Source: Candidatus Bathyarchaeota archaeon | Lineage (GTDB): Archaea > Thermoproteota > Bathyarchaeia > Bathyarchaeales > Bathycorpusculaceae | NCBI GenBank assembly: GCA_003151735.1 | Contig: PLYI01000061.1 | Span: forward strand, 1 to 44,362 | DNA length: 44,362 bases | Direction: 5' to 3' | Part shown: piece by piece, positions 34,747 to 42,347 of the stretch | How positions within the stretch are numbered: the first letter of the stretch is position 1 | How the letters are laid out: every line of letters starts with the position of its first letter | Position numbers and translations under genes: made by a program | Notes under the pieces: model-generated | The model's input: only the letters and a program-made list of their open reading frames with translations | The model's database searches: none | What the model was told of the DNA's origin: nothing

Positions 34747-34873
34747 AGCCCTCACTTGGAAGGTTTCCACAACGCCTTATTGCGATTTACGACCAGACTG
34801 ACTTTAGCAAACGCCGAAATTCTTAGTAAGCTAACAAGCAACAAAAGCTTAATCACGTTAAACTCCCCCGAGG

Positions 34874-35353
34874 CTATACTACCTCTTTTGGGGTTTTTGG
34901 TTTTCTTGGTCGCCATGTTAAAGCACTATAGATCGTAAACGCTAAGAGAGCCACAAACACTGCTGCTTTGATGGCTGTGAAATCTACGATGGCTGAGTAG
35001 AGTGCGAATGCTGCGGGGATTCCTCCGATGTATAGTGTGAAAAATATTGCTGTGGGCATTTTGTAGTTGTATTTGTAGTCTTTGAAGATGCGTCTGCCAA
35101 AGTACAAGGCTGACAAGCGTCCCATGCCATGAGTGCATTTTATGCAATTGTAGCATGGTCGCAGACAACCGAGGATGTTCAGTAAACAATAAATTAAGAT
35201 CAGCGTCACTACAAAAAAGACAATGCCAACCGTTAAATCAAATAGTAGAAAAGCAACTGCATCAAGAACAATCCACACGAAAAGGGCGAGGTTGCCGAGC
35301 AAAACTAATTTTTTGGGGAAGAAAATTGGTCGACCGTTTTTTGGTTCTGTCAT
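34874..35353 (-). CDS. four-helix membrane protein with Cys-rich loop
   Basis: 159 aa from ATG 35353 (MTEPKNGRP). Two helices, then the loop CLRPCYNCIKCTHG, then two more helices and a basic tail. The cysteines could bind a metal or pass electrons or disulfides. Its start overlaps the stop of the 50-aa gene (ATGA). Position between thioredoxin and ferredoxin suggests a membrane redox partner. No family name known to me. Confidence 0.6.
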   Translation of the reverse strand: MTEPKNGRPIFFPKKLVLLGNLALFVWIVLDAVAFLLFDLTVGIVFFVVTLILIYCLLNILGCLRPCYNCIKCTHGMGRLSALYFGRRIFKDYKYNYKMPTAIFFTLYIGGIPAAFALYSAIVDFTAIKAAVFVALLAFTIYSALTWRPRKPKTPKEVV

Positions 35354-35502
35354 GACAGCCTCTTCCAAGTGATTGACATATACGGTTTTTTTAGCACAAC
35401 AAATTCGCGCGCGTGCAATAAGCTGTTCCAGCGGATAGCCAGGAGGTTGCCGCCAGCAAACCGTGATTTTACCGCTTCTATTTTTTCTTCAACACTCGTC
35501 AT
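35350..35502 (-). CDS. 50-aa protein in thioredoxin operon
   Basis: MTSVEEKIEAVKSRFAGG... begins after GAGGATAG and ends with TGA overlapping the ATG of the membrane protein. It is 19 bases from the thioredoxin stop. Basic and aromatic second half (FVVLKKPYMSITWKRLS). Unknown, but the ribosome-binding site and overlap make it a real gene. Confidence 0.6.
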   Translation of the reverse strand: MTSVEEKIEAVKSRFAGGNLLAIRWNSLLHAREFVVLKKPYMSITWKRLS

Positions 35503-35521
35503 GTGCTATCCTCTGTGGCTG

Positions 35522-35932
35522 CTATCCCAGATACCGTTTGATCATCGCTTCGATATGCGCTTTGGGGTAAGCGCCAACTAATCTCTCAACTTCTTTGCCA
35601 TGATTGAAGATGATTATAGTTGGAATGCTCATTATTCCAAAGCTGCTCGGCACTACTTGATTCTCGTCAACGTTCATTTTTCCAAACGCTGCTTTACCGG
35701 TATATTCAGCTGATAGTGCCTCAATTATGGGTCCTACCATTCGGCATGGGCCACACCAAGGAGCCCAAAAATCTACTACCAATAAGTCATTTGCTGAGAC
35801 TGCTCCTGAAAAGTTGCTATCAGTCAGAATTATTGGCTGTTTTGCAACTAGTGCTTGACCTTTTTTGGCAGCATCTAGCATTGCTTGAATTTTTCTGAGT
35901 CTTATTTGTTCTAATTCATTTTCCTGATACAT
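35522..35932 (-). CDS. trxA: thioredoxin
   Basis: 136 aa. Active site FWAPWCGPCRMVGPI and the cis-proline FGIMSIPTIIIF are intact. An N-terminal extension of about 30 residues (ELEQIRLRKIQAMLDAAKK) precedes the fold, as in several archaeal thioredoxins. It reduces protein disulfides. First large gene of a minus-strand operon with a small protein, a Cys-loop membrane protein and a ferredoxin. Confidence 0.93.
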   Translation of the reverse strand: MYQENELEQIRLRKIQAMLDAAKKGQALVAKQPIILTDSNFSGAVSANDLLVVDFWAPWCGPCRMVGPIIEALSAEYTGKAAFGKMNVDENQVVPSSFGIMSIPTIIIFNHGKEVERLVGAYPKAHIEAMIKRYLG

Positions 35933-35966
35933 GCATTAAATACCCCAATTTCTATTTGATCGGATT

Positions 35967-36074
35967 TTAAGCTTGTTTTTGACCGTTTAACCTTGCTACC
36001 CAGACCTTGCAGGTTGGAGAGTGGTCACATAGCTCTTCGGGAATACCGCGTGGACATTCAATTTTTTTCTGCAT
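35967..36074 (-). CDS. 35-aa cysteine protein
   Basis: MQKKIECPRGIPEELCDHSP, then TCKVWVARLNGQKQA. Three cysteines and a His are set like a small metal site. It lies 34 bases before the thioredoxin start and downstream of the operator at 36127, so it is probably the first gene of the operon. Very short; conservation needed to confirm. Confidence 0.5.
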   Translation of the reverse strand: MQKKIECPRGIPEELCDHSPTCKVWVARLNGQKQA

Positions 36075-36126
36075 CTCAATACTTCCTATGCTGTAACAAT
36101 GCAACTCACATCCAAATATATATTAC

Positions 36127-36151
36127 GGTATTGTCAATACCAAACAATACC
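36127..36151. promoter_or_regulatory. operator GGTATTG-T-CAATACC plus extra half-site
   Basis: A perfect 7-bp palindrome (36127-36141) is followed by a further CAATACC (36145-36151), which abuts the TATA box TTTATATG (36153-36160) of the gene at 36183. It sits between the thioredoxin operon and the divergent TrmB-like regulator. Best reading: the regulator binds here and controls both sides. Confidence 0.7.
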
Positions 36152-36182
36152 ATTTATATGTAAGATTTGATAAGTAGTCTTT

Positions 36183-36566
36183 ATGGAAAGCATTAACCTA
36201 CTAACAAAAAAGGGCGCCTCCTGCACCGACTTACTAACATGCCTATACAACCTAAAACCCACAGACCTTGAAGTCCTCCTTGCGCTGGCAAAAAATGAAA
36301 ATGCAACGCTTGACCAAATAGCAAAAATAGTGCAAAAGGATAGAAGCTCAGTACACCGCTGCCTTTCTAAGCTTGTAAGCATAAATTTAGTAAACAAGCA
36401 GTCAAAATCCCTCAAAGGCGGCGGATACTACCACACTTACGCTATGCTTGACCCAGCAACAATTAAGAAGCACGCACTCGAGCGAGTAAAAGAAATCACT
36501 GAAAGCCTTGAAGCACTCGTAGACAGCTTCGAATCAGATCTCCAAAAACACCTAAAACAAGCGTAA
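36183..36566 (+). CDS. TrmB-like winged-helix regulator
   Basis: 127 aa. KPTDLEVLLALAKNENATLD, then QIAKIVQKDRSSVHRCLSKL is a clear wHTH, with a wing GGGYYHTYAM and a C-terminal helix for dimerisation. The ATG is about 27 bases after the TATA centre, so the message is probably leaderless. It faces the thioredoxin operon across the palindromic operator, so control of that operon and itself is likely. C14 (GASCTDLL) and C20 could sense redox state. Confidence 0.8.
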   Translation: MESINLLTKKGASCTDLLTCLYNLKPTDLEVLLALAKNENATLDQIAKIVQKDRSSVHRCLSKLVSINLVNKQSKSLKGGGYYHTYAMLDPATIKKHALERVKEITESLEALVDSFESDLQKHLKQA

Positions 36567-36619
36567 AAAACATAAGTCAAGGAAAAGAAAATAAAGAAAG
36601 AACATAACGGTGAGAGCAA

Positions 36620-37000
36620 ATGGAATGTGAACGCTGCAAATCATCTATAAATGAAGGAGAATCCTATAACCTCAACGGACAAGTTTTATGCGAAGATTGC
36701 TACATGTATGAAACTAACCCTCCAAAAGCTTGTGACCCCATGGCTGTGTCATCAGCCTTATCTGTGCGAAAACAATTAGGCCAATCAGGAAGTTCAGGCT
36801 TAACTGAGTTACAGCAAAAAATCTACAACACCATAGAGAAATACGGTAAAATTACAAAAGAAGACTTGATCAAGACCCTAAACATCAAACCAGAGCAGTT
36901 AGAGCAAGAATTTGCTTTCTTTAGGCATTGCGAACTACTCCGAGCCTTTAGAGAAGACGGCAAAATTTACTTTACGAAATGGGAAACAAAAAGCGCTTGA
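36620..37000 (+). CDS. LIM-like zinc finger plus wHTH protein
   Basis: 126 aa. Residues 1-40 hold CERC...CEDC (C3, C6, C24, C27), a treble-clef/LIM-like finger. Residues 60-120 form a winged helix (LTELQQKIYNTIEKYGKITK, then DLIKTLNIKPEQLEQEF). Similar proteins are widespread in methanogens and TACK archaea without known function. It lies 53 bases after the TrmB-like gene and may be cotranscribed. Confidence 0.75.
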   Translation: MECERCKSSINEGESYNLNGQVLCEDCYMYETNPPKACDPMAVSSALSVRKQLGQSGSSGLTELQQKIYNTIEKYGKITKEDLIKTLNIKPEQLEQEFAFFRHCELLRAFREDGKIYFTKWETKSA

Positions 37001-37056
37001 AATTTTAGCCCTTAGAAAAAGGCTCGCAACTATCTAACCGATGCAATCAAGATGAT

Positions 37057-37404
37057 CTAACGTGATAACTTCAATTCCGAAATTCTTTTTTGCACTATGT
37101 CCGCCAACTTTTCTTGGATGCTTTCTTCTGGAATTTTCTTGTCTAATTTGTCAATTATTCGGGCGAGTTCCTCATCGCCGACTGTAGTTCTTAACCACTT
37201 CTGGAAGTCACCACGATCAAAGTGAAACTTGATCGATTGTATATCAATGCTTCCCATGTCTCTTAAGAATGAGCAAAGGGACAATGCTGTTTCGCCGGTA
37301 TAATGGCCATCTGGCATGAAGAAATGGAAGCCTTGAGCATAAGGAACTGGCCTAAGACTTTTCTGAGCCGCTTCTGCATTGCAACTATTCTGAGCGTTAA
37401 CCAA
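37057..37404 (-). CDS. DUF5752-like protein
   Basis: 115 aa. FHFFMPDGHYTGETALSLCS, then FLRDMGSIDIQSIKFHFDRGDFQKWL match the pattern of the archaeal DUF5752 family (F.F....G.YTG..A.SL..F...L...D..SI.FH..RGDFE.W). It is the last gene of the NifX-OsmC-flavodoxin series, 16 bases after the flavodoxin. Function unknown. Confidence 0.7.
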   Translation of the reverse strand: MVNAQNSCNAEAAQKSLRPVPYAQGFHFFMPDGHYTGETALSLCSFLRDMGSIDIQSIKFHFDRGDFQKWLRTTVGDEELARIIDKLDKKIPEESIQEKLADIVQKRISELKLSR

Positions 37405-37420
37405 AATACCACCAACAAAA

Positions 37421-37957
37421 TTAGAGCAGCTTACCTATGCGCCTTGAGTCATCTTTTACGACTTGCAATTGTTCAGCAGTGGGTTTTCCCCTGACATCGC
37501 CTAATCTACCCAAAGTGCTATGTTCAAGTGAGCCGTGGAATTCGCTTAAAACGTACCATTCATCGATAACATTGAAACCTATGTGCTCAAAATATTGTCG
37601 TATATCTTTGCCAACTGGAGTTGCCTCGTCAATTCCTGTATGTGGTCCAGAGTAAGTTACGAAGACTATAGCGTTTTTCCCTGGAACTTTTGGAGCTGAA
37701 GGCTTGATTTTACCATTTTGCCGATATTCAGCGAATTTTTTCTTAAGAAAGTTTGTCACGGGTTCAGGAGGATGCCAAGAGTACGACGGGCAACCTACGC
37801 AAACTAAATCATAGTCAAAATAATCAAGCGCTTCTGCTTCCTCAGGCTTTTTAATTGTTACTTGAATGCTCGCTTCTTCTAAGCCCTGTTTTATTGCATT
37901 AGCCACTTTTTCAGTGTTACCTGTCTTAGACCAGTAAATAATCAGAGCAGTCTTCAT
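37421..37957 (-). CDS. flavodoxin family protein
   Basis: 178 aa. The FMN phosphate loop SKTGNTEKVA is near the start, then CVGCPSYSWHPPEPVTNFLK and VFVTYSGPHTG, the two FMN-ring loops. Redox carrier or NAD(P)H-type reductase partner. It is third in a minus-strand operon with NifX-like, OsmC-like and DUF5752 genes. Confidence 0.88.
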   Translation of the reverse strand: MKTALIIYWSKTGNTEKVANAIKQGLEEASIQVTIKKPEEAEALDYFDYDLVCVGCPSYSWHPPEPVTNFLKKKFAEYRQNGKIKPSAPKVPGKNAIVFVTYSGPHTGIDEATPVGKDIRQYFEHIGFNVIDEWYVLSEFHGSLEHSTLGRLGDVRGKPTAEQLQVVKDDSRRIGKLL

Positions 37958-37975
37958 TTGCAGGCCCTTAAGCGT

Positions 37976-38401
37976 CTATTCCGTTTTTCCTTCAAATTCA
38001 ACCTTGACTGGCGTTGGTTCTTTAAAGATAAACAGCACAGGACAATTTGCTTCGGTTCTTCTCCAAGCAGCCTCTAGTAGTTCTTTCCTTGCATCAGAGG
38101 AAGCATTAACTTTCATAGTAACACCGCTTATCATCGGTGAATCCGGCGATTTGTCAGCTTCAGCAGTAACTTCAACCATCTTGAGTTTAATGTTGCTTTT
38201 CTTGCAAACGTCGGCAAAGATTGTCACGCCACAGTCAGCTAACGCCATCAAGCTAAGTTCAAGTGCGGTCGGACCACAATCTGTTCCTCCTGCAGCCGTG
38301 GAGAGGTCACATTCTACGCTGTGGTTTCTTTGATTATCAACCTTTGAACGTACATTTTCAACCCATGTTGCTTTTGCTTTTATTTTTGGCAATTTTTTCA
38401 C
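37976..38401 (-). CDS. OsmC-like peroxiredoxin family protein
   Basis: 141 aa. Conserved pattern GGTDCGPTALELSLMALADCGVTIFADVC with two cysteines typical of the OsmC/Ohr fold; the second in a helix (ADC) and the end NCPVLFIFKEPTPVKVEF. It may reduce organic hydroperoxides or take part in sulfur chemistry. Between NifX-like and flavodoxin genes. Confidence 0.85.
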   Translation of the reverse strand: MKKLPKIKAKATWVENVRSKVDNQRNHSVECDLSTAAGGTDCGPTALELSLMALADCGVTIFADVCKKSNIKLKMVEVTAEADKSPDSPMISGVTMKVNASSDARKELLEAAWRRTEANCPVLFIFKEPTPVKVEFEGKTE

Positions 38402-38436
38402 CTATTAATCTTCAATAATTCGTTTAATTTAAATTT

Positions 38437-38820
38437 TCAGTGTTCATGGTGATGGGCGTGCTCGCATCCACCAACAAGTTCTTTGAGTTTGCCCTTTGTG
38501 AAAGATTCAATGTTGCCTCTGACTGTGTTTTCAGTTGCTTCCAAAACTGTTACGCCGGCCTCTCGAAAGGTGCTTAGTGCTCCTGGCCCCATTGTATAAG
38601 CTACTACAACGTCGGGTTTCAGTGCTAGAAAGCTTTCGTGTGAGTGCCCTGGGGCGCCTCCCATATGTTCGCTTCTGTTCGGCTCAGTTTTAACTTCTGG
38701 TGTTTTCTTGTTCTCGTTAAGTTCTACTAGGGCGAAGTAGGGTGCTTTTCCGAAGTGGTGTGCCACTTGGGCTTCTAATCCTGTTTCGTCTTCAACTGGC
38801 ATCATTATTCTTTTTGTCAT
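38437..38820 (-). CDS. NifX/NifB-type iron-molybdenum cofactor domain protein
   Basis: 127 aa from ATG 38820 after AAGGTT. MTKRIMMPVEDETGLEAQVA, then HHFGKAPYFALVEL, then KPDVVVAYTMGPGALSTFREAGV match the dinitrogenase iron-molybdenum cofactor family. The His-rich end (CEHAHHHEH) could bind metal. No other nitrogenase genes are visible, so a general Fe-S or metal role is likely. Its promoter spacer carries two palindromes shared with the Lrp gene. Confidence 0.87.
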   Translation of the reverse strand: MTKRIMMPVEDETGLEAQVAHHFGKAPYFALVELNENKKTPEVKTEPNRSEHMGGAPGHSHESFLALKPDVVVAYTMGPGALSTFREAGVTVLEATENTVRGNIESFTKGKLKELVGGCEHAHHHEH

Positions 38821-38851
38821 TTTGATAACCTTTTGTTTTGATGATAACACA

Positions 38852-38866
38852 GTTTAATAGATAAAC
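38852..38866. promoter_or_regulatory. operator 1, GTTTA-ATAGA-TAAAC
   Basis: A perfect inverted repeat with a 5-base spacer, located 31 bases upstream of the NifX-like ATG. Paired with the copy at 38883. Centre-to-centre distance is 31 bp, three turns of the helix. Confidence 0.75.
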
Positions 38867-38882
38867 AATATTAATAGGTTAT

Positions 38883-38897
38883 GTTTAGAAAGTAAAC
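38883..38897. promoter_or_regulatory. operator 2, GTTTA-GAAAG-TAAAC
   Basis: The second copy of the palindrome, ending four bases before the ATG of the Lrp-type gene (38902). Binding here would block that gene, i.e. negative self-control. Confidence 0.75.
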
Positions 38898-38901
38898 GGG
38901 T

Positions 38902-39477
38902 ATGCTAATGGATGAGGTTGACAAGAAAATAATAGCCCAACTTCAAGCAGACGGTAGAACCTCTCTTGAAGAGTTATCAAGGATCACGGGATTTACAAGC
39001 ATGGGAACAAAAAAAAGGCTGGACAAACTTATCGAAACAGGCAAAATAAGAATATCCGCTTTGATCAACCCAAGTGCACTTGGTCTTCACCCTGCAATTG
39101 TGATGCTTGAAATGGAAAGCGCAGAAGCTATGCAAAACGTCCTTGACCGTTTCGAGGAATGCCCCAGAGTTGTTCAGATTTTCAAGACAATAGGCGGCTA
39201 CAATCTAATGGCACTTATCGTTGCAGAAACGCTAGAAACCCTTGAAAGCATTTCGATGGAGAAATGTTCGCTAAGATGCAGCAAAGGAATCCGCAGATCA
39301 GAATTCTACCCTATAAGCGACACCTATTTTTCACCTTTTCTTCAGATAAGAGAAAACTTGGCTCACAAAGAAAAGAAGGTAGCACCTTGCAATGTGGAAT
39401 GCGACCCATGCAAACGATACGAAACCCAAAAGTGCGTTGGGTGCCCAACAACGAGTAGCTACAAAGGTACTCTATAA
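38902..39477 (+). CDS. Lrp/AsnC-type regulator with cysteine-rich tail
   Basis: 191 aa. N-terminal HTH (DEVDKKIIAQLQADGRTSLE, then ELSRITGFTSMGTKKRLDKL), RAM-like alpha/beta domain (INPSALGLHPAIVMLEMES...), then a tail CNVECDPCKRYETQKCVGC that is not part of normal Lrp proteins. The five cysteines (C-x3-C-x2-C-x7-C-x2-C) fit zinc or Fe-S binding, and could make the regulator respond to redox state or metal. Divergent from the NifX-OsmC-flavodoxin operon with two shared operators between them. Confidence 0.85.
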   Translation: MLMDEVDKKIIAQLQADGRTSLEELSRITGFTSMGTKKRLDKLIETGKIRISALINPSALGLHPAIVMLEMESAEAMQNVLDRFEECPRVVQIFKTIGGYNLMALIVAETLETLESISMEKCSLRCSKGIRRSEFYPISDTYFSPFLQIRENLAHKEKKVAPCNVECDPCKRYETQKCVGCPTTSSYKGTL

Positions 39478-39568
39478 GTTGGAGGACTCAACATAAGCAG
39501 TAGTCTAATAAAACCCTCAGACCTTACAAGTTTTATGAATTCAACGGATTTAATAAAGGAATAGAACC

Positions 39569-40549
39569 ATGTCTGATGCGATTGAGGTTAAAGATCTCAC
39601 GAAATATTATGCTAACTTTTTGGCAGTGGACCATATACGTTTTCAGGTAAAGCAAGAAGAAATCTTCGGCTTCTTAGGTCCTAACGGAGCAGGCAAAACA
39701 ACAACCATGAAAATGCTCACCGGTCTAACTAGACCAACTTCAGGAACTCTGATAGTTGCAGGCAAGGACATGGTACGAGAATCTGTTGAAGCAAAAAAAA
39801 CAATAGGAGTAGTGCCTGAAAACTCAAACGTCTACGACGAAATGAGCGCCTGGGACAACCTAATTTTTGCAGCTCAACTCTACAGAGTACCCAAAGCCGA
39901 ACGAGAAAAAAAGGCAAAAGAACTTCTGGAACTCTTTGGACTCTATGAACGCCGAAAAGACCGAGCAGGCGTTTTTTCTAAAGGCATGAAAAGAAGACTA
40001 ACCATAGCAGCAGCACTAATCCACAAGCCCACCTTACTATTCTTAGACGAGCCCACTTCAGGCTTAGACGTCCAAAGCTCCCGCATGATACGAAAACTAA
40101 TCAAAGACCTCAACAAAACCGGCGTAACTATTTTCCTCACCACACACTACATCGAGGAAGCCGACCAACTTTGCCAACGCATAGCCATGATCAACAAAGG
40201 AAAAATAGCCGCATTAGACAGCCCAGAGAAACTCAAAGCTTCAATCGAAAAACACCAAATAATTGAAGTATCCTTTGATCAAAGCAGAAATCTGGAACAA
40301 AAACTAAGCACTCTAAAAAATACAGAAAAGGTCGTACAGTTTGGCGACAAGTTCAGGCTACACGTAAAAAACACTTCTGAGACAGTTCCTCTTCTGACTG
40401 ATTTCGCAAGAGAAAACGGCTTAAACATAGTATCAATTAACACTTTAAACCCCAGTTTAGAGGATGTTTTTGTCGAAGTTACGGGACTAAGCGCTGAGAT
40501 TATGGCAACTGAGAAAGAACAAGGAAAGAAGGCGGCGAACCTTGGCTAA
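39569..40549 (+). CDS. ABC transporter ATP-binding protein
   Basis: 326 aa. Walker A GPNGAGKTTT, Q-loop region ENSNVYDEMSAWDNL, signature FSKGMKRRL, Walker B LLFLDEPTSGLD and H-loop TTHYIEEAD. The C-terminal extension (about 230-310) is typical of ABC-2 type exporters such as drug or antibiotic efflux. Start ATG follows GGAATAG. The end overlaps the permease gene by eight bases. Confidence 0.93.
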   Translation: MSDAIEVKDLTKYYANFLAVDHIRFQVKQEEIFGFLGPNGAGKTTTMKMLTGLTRPTSGTLIVAGKDMVRESVEAKKTIGVVPENSNVYDEMSAWDNLIFAAQLYRVPKAEREKKAKELLELFGLYERRKDRAGVFSKGMKRRLTIAAALIHKPTLLFLDEPTSGLDVQSSRMIRKLIKDLNKTGVTIFLTTHYIEEADQLCQRIAMINKGKIAALDSPEKLKASIEKHQIIEVSFDQSRNLEQKLSTLKNTEKVVQFGDKFRLHVKNTSETVPLLTDFARENGLNIVSINTLNPSLEDVFVEVTGLSAEIMATEKEQGKKAANLG

Positions 40550-41285
40550 CTCATGGGCTGACACATTAATCAAAGCATTCTACATTGCACTGAAAGATGT
40601 GAAAGTCTACTACTTCAAAGCACCAAACTTTACTTTCGGTCTACTCATTCCAGTTTCATTGTTCTTAGCATTCAGTATGGCTGGCAACATAAGCCCAATT
40701 CTGATTGTGGCTGGTCTTTCTTCGTTGGCGATGCTTTTTGGGACAACATCTATAGAAGCTGTCGCAGTAGTTTTGGAAAGACAAACAGGCACGTTTGATA
40801 GACTGCTAGTGGCGCCGCTTTCGTTATTTACGATAATTCTTGGTAAAACGATTGCAGGTTTCTTCTTTGGACTTATACTTGCGGGCGTCACCATTTTTCC
40901 TTTGGCTGCTTTTTCGCACGTGACGGTGATGAATCCGTTGCTGGCTATATTGGCGATTGCCTTTGCTTCGATGGCGTTTTCCGCTCTTGGAATCATTACA
41001 TCTGTTTATGCAAAATGGGTTCCAGACGCTCAAATGTACGCTAACTTTCTAAGGTTTCCAATGACTTTCCTTTCTGGAACCTTCGCAGCATTGGAAACTT
41101 ACCCTGTCGCTTTGCAGGTTGTCTCCCGTTTCTTACCGCTCACGTACTCTGTTGAAGCCTTGAGGAACTCCATATCCTCTTCAGCAATCACCAACATTTA
41201 TCTTATCGATATTGCTGCGCTATCTGTTTTCACAATTTTATTTTTATCCATAGCCACAGTGGTACTCAAAAAAAGCCTCGCATAA
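40542..41285 (+). CDS. ABC-2 type permease
   Basis: 247 aa with six membrane segments. The motif VLERQTGTFDRLLVAPLSLFTII is the conserved cytoplasmic loop of ABC-2 permeases. Overlaps the ATP-binding gene by eight bases, so the two are coupled. Together they would export a small molecule or lipid-like compound; substrate unknown. Confidence 0.9.
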   Translation: MANSWADTLIKAFYIALKDVKVYYFKAPNFTFGLLIPVSLFLAFSMAGNISPILIVAGLSSLAMLFGTTSIEAVAVVLERQTGTFDRLLVAPLSLFTIILGKTIAGFFFGLILAGVTIFPLAAFSHVTVMNPLLAILAIAFASMAFSALGIITSVYAKWVPDAQMYANFLRFPMTFLSGTFAALETYPVALQVVSRFLPLTYSVEALRNSISSSAITNIYLIDIAALSVFTILFLSIATVVLKKSLA

Positions 41286-41390
41286 ATCTCAAGGGCTATC
41301 AACTGCATAGTCTTTTTGGCATTCTCTTCGGTGCCCCAAAAAGTGATAAGGAATTGCCGTTGGCTACAAAAAGCAAGAGCCTCACGCGCT

Positions 41391-41402
41391 AAGTATAAAA
41401 TC
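41391..41402 (+). promoter_or_regulatory. TATA box of the gene at 41446
   Basis: AAGTATAAAATC, centred about 48 bases upstream of the ATG. The leader then contains GGTAGGG as ribosome-binding site. Confidence 0.6.
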
Positions 41403-41445
41403 TTCAACCCTCTTCTGTTATATGCTTAAGTGGTAGGGACAGAGA

Positions 41446-41871
41446 ATGCCCAGAACAACCATAGTTTTGGAAGTTGAGGATCCCCATTTTGCAATTAGGC
41501 TCTATGAGGATCTACTCAAAATTGACTTGAAGGAAGTTTTAAGAAATGAAATCGAAGAAACGCTAGAAAATAAACCAGTTCTCAAGGAAACGATCGGTAG
41601 GATGCTTGGAATATTTGTTCCGTTGCACATTTATGTAGGTGACATAGATTCGGTGCATTTAGATGAGTCCGGAAAAATCAAAGTAGGGCTTTCTTATCAT
41701 CGCAGTATTGTCATTCCGCTTGAACGCAAAGAAGATGCTGAGAAACTCTTGGAAAAACTGAATCAATTGATTTCAAGATCTGAAAGGGAGAAAATCCAAG
41801 TAAGTAAATTGAGGCGCAGAGTTGAAAGAAAACAGTATCGCAAGCGCTCGAACGCGGAACGAAGAGTCTAA
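41446..41871 (+). CDS. conserved archaeal-looking hypothetical protein
   Basis: 141 aa. Alpha/beta N-terminal half (TTIVLEVEDPHFAIRLYEDL...VPLHIYVGDIDSVHLDE), then a long charged helix and a very basic end (RRRVERKQYRKRSNAERR). The basic tail suggests RNA or DNA contact. A good TATA box and ribosome-binding site support expression. Family not recognised. Confidence 0.65.
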   Translation: MPRTTIVLEVEDPHFAIRLYEDLLKIDLKEVLRNEIEETLENKPVLKETIGRMLGIFVPLHIYVGDIDSVHLDESGKIKVGLSYHRSIVIPLERKEDAEKLLEKLNQLISRSEREKIQVSKLRRRVERKQYRKRSNAERRV

Positions 41872-42035
41872 AATCGGCTACTTTTAGGCGATTGGTTCTG
41901 TCTTCATTAGCGGGTGTACTCTTGTTTTTGCCAAAGAGTGTTTTTTCAATACCGTTACTCAAACTTTTTTAATATCAAAATAGGTACCATTATAGGCGAG
42001 TACTTTTGCTTTTTGGACAAAAAAATAAACCCCAA

Positions 42036-42347
42036 ATGGAATTCCAAATAGACTTAGGCGATTTACAAAACGAAAAAGAAAACCTAACAAGCTTTCTGCA
42101 ATTACACCTCAAAGTTTCAGTTTCCCAAGTTGAGGACAAGTTGAGGGTGGATTCAGAAACGGTGTCATTACAGGAACTGCAACATGTAGTAAACAAGTTT
42201 GTTTACCACCGAGACCTAAACAACTCTCACTGGGTCTCAGTTGAAGGTTCAACCGTAAAAATTAACAGGTTTAAGGGTATCGAGAAAAAAGAGAAACAGG
42301 ATAAAGAGCCGCCGCACCAAACCGCCGCACAAAGCTGGGGACTATAA
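42036..42347 (+). CDS. possible eL22-like ribosomal protein
   Basis: 103 aa from ATG 42036 (MEFQIDLGDLQNEKENLTSF); a TTG at 42006 is in frame. The order F.IDL..L, FLQLHLKVSVSQVEDKL, LQHVVNKFVYHRDLNNSHWV, VEGSTVKINRFK parallels eL22 (F.ID......FL..RIKV, KYL.KKYL...LRDWLRV). It is basic and has a disordered, charged tail. The resemblance is from the pattern alone and needs a profile search. Confidence 0.45.
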   Translation: MEFQIDLGDLQNEKENLTSFLQLHLKVSVSQVEDKLRVDSETVSLQELQHVVNKFVYHRDLNNSHWVSVEGSTVKINRFKGIEKKEKQDKEPPHQTAAQSWGL

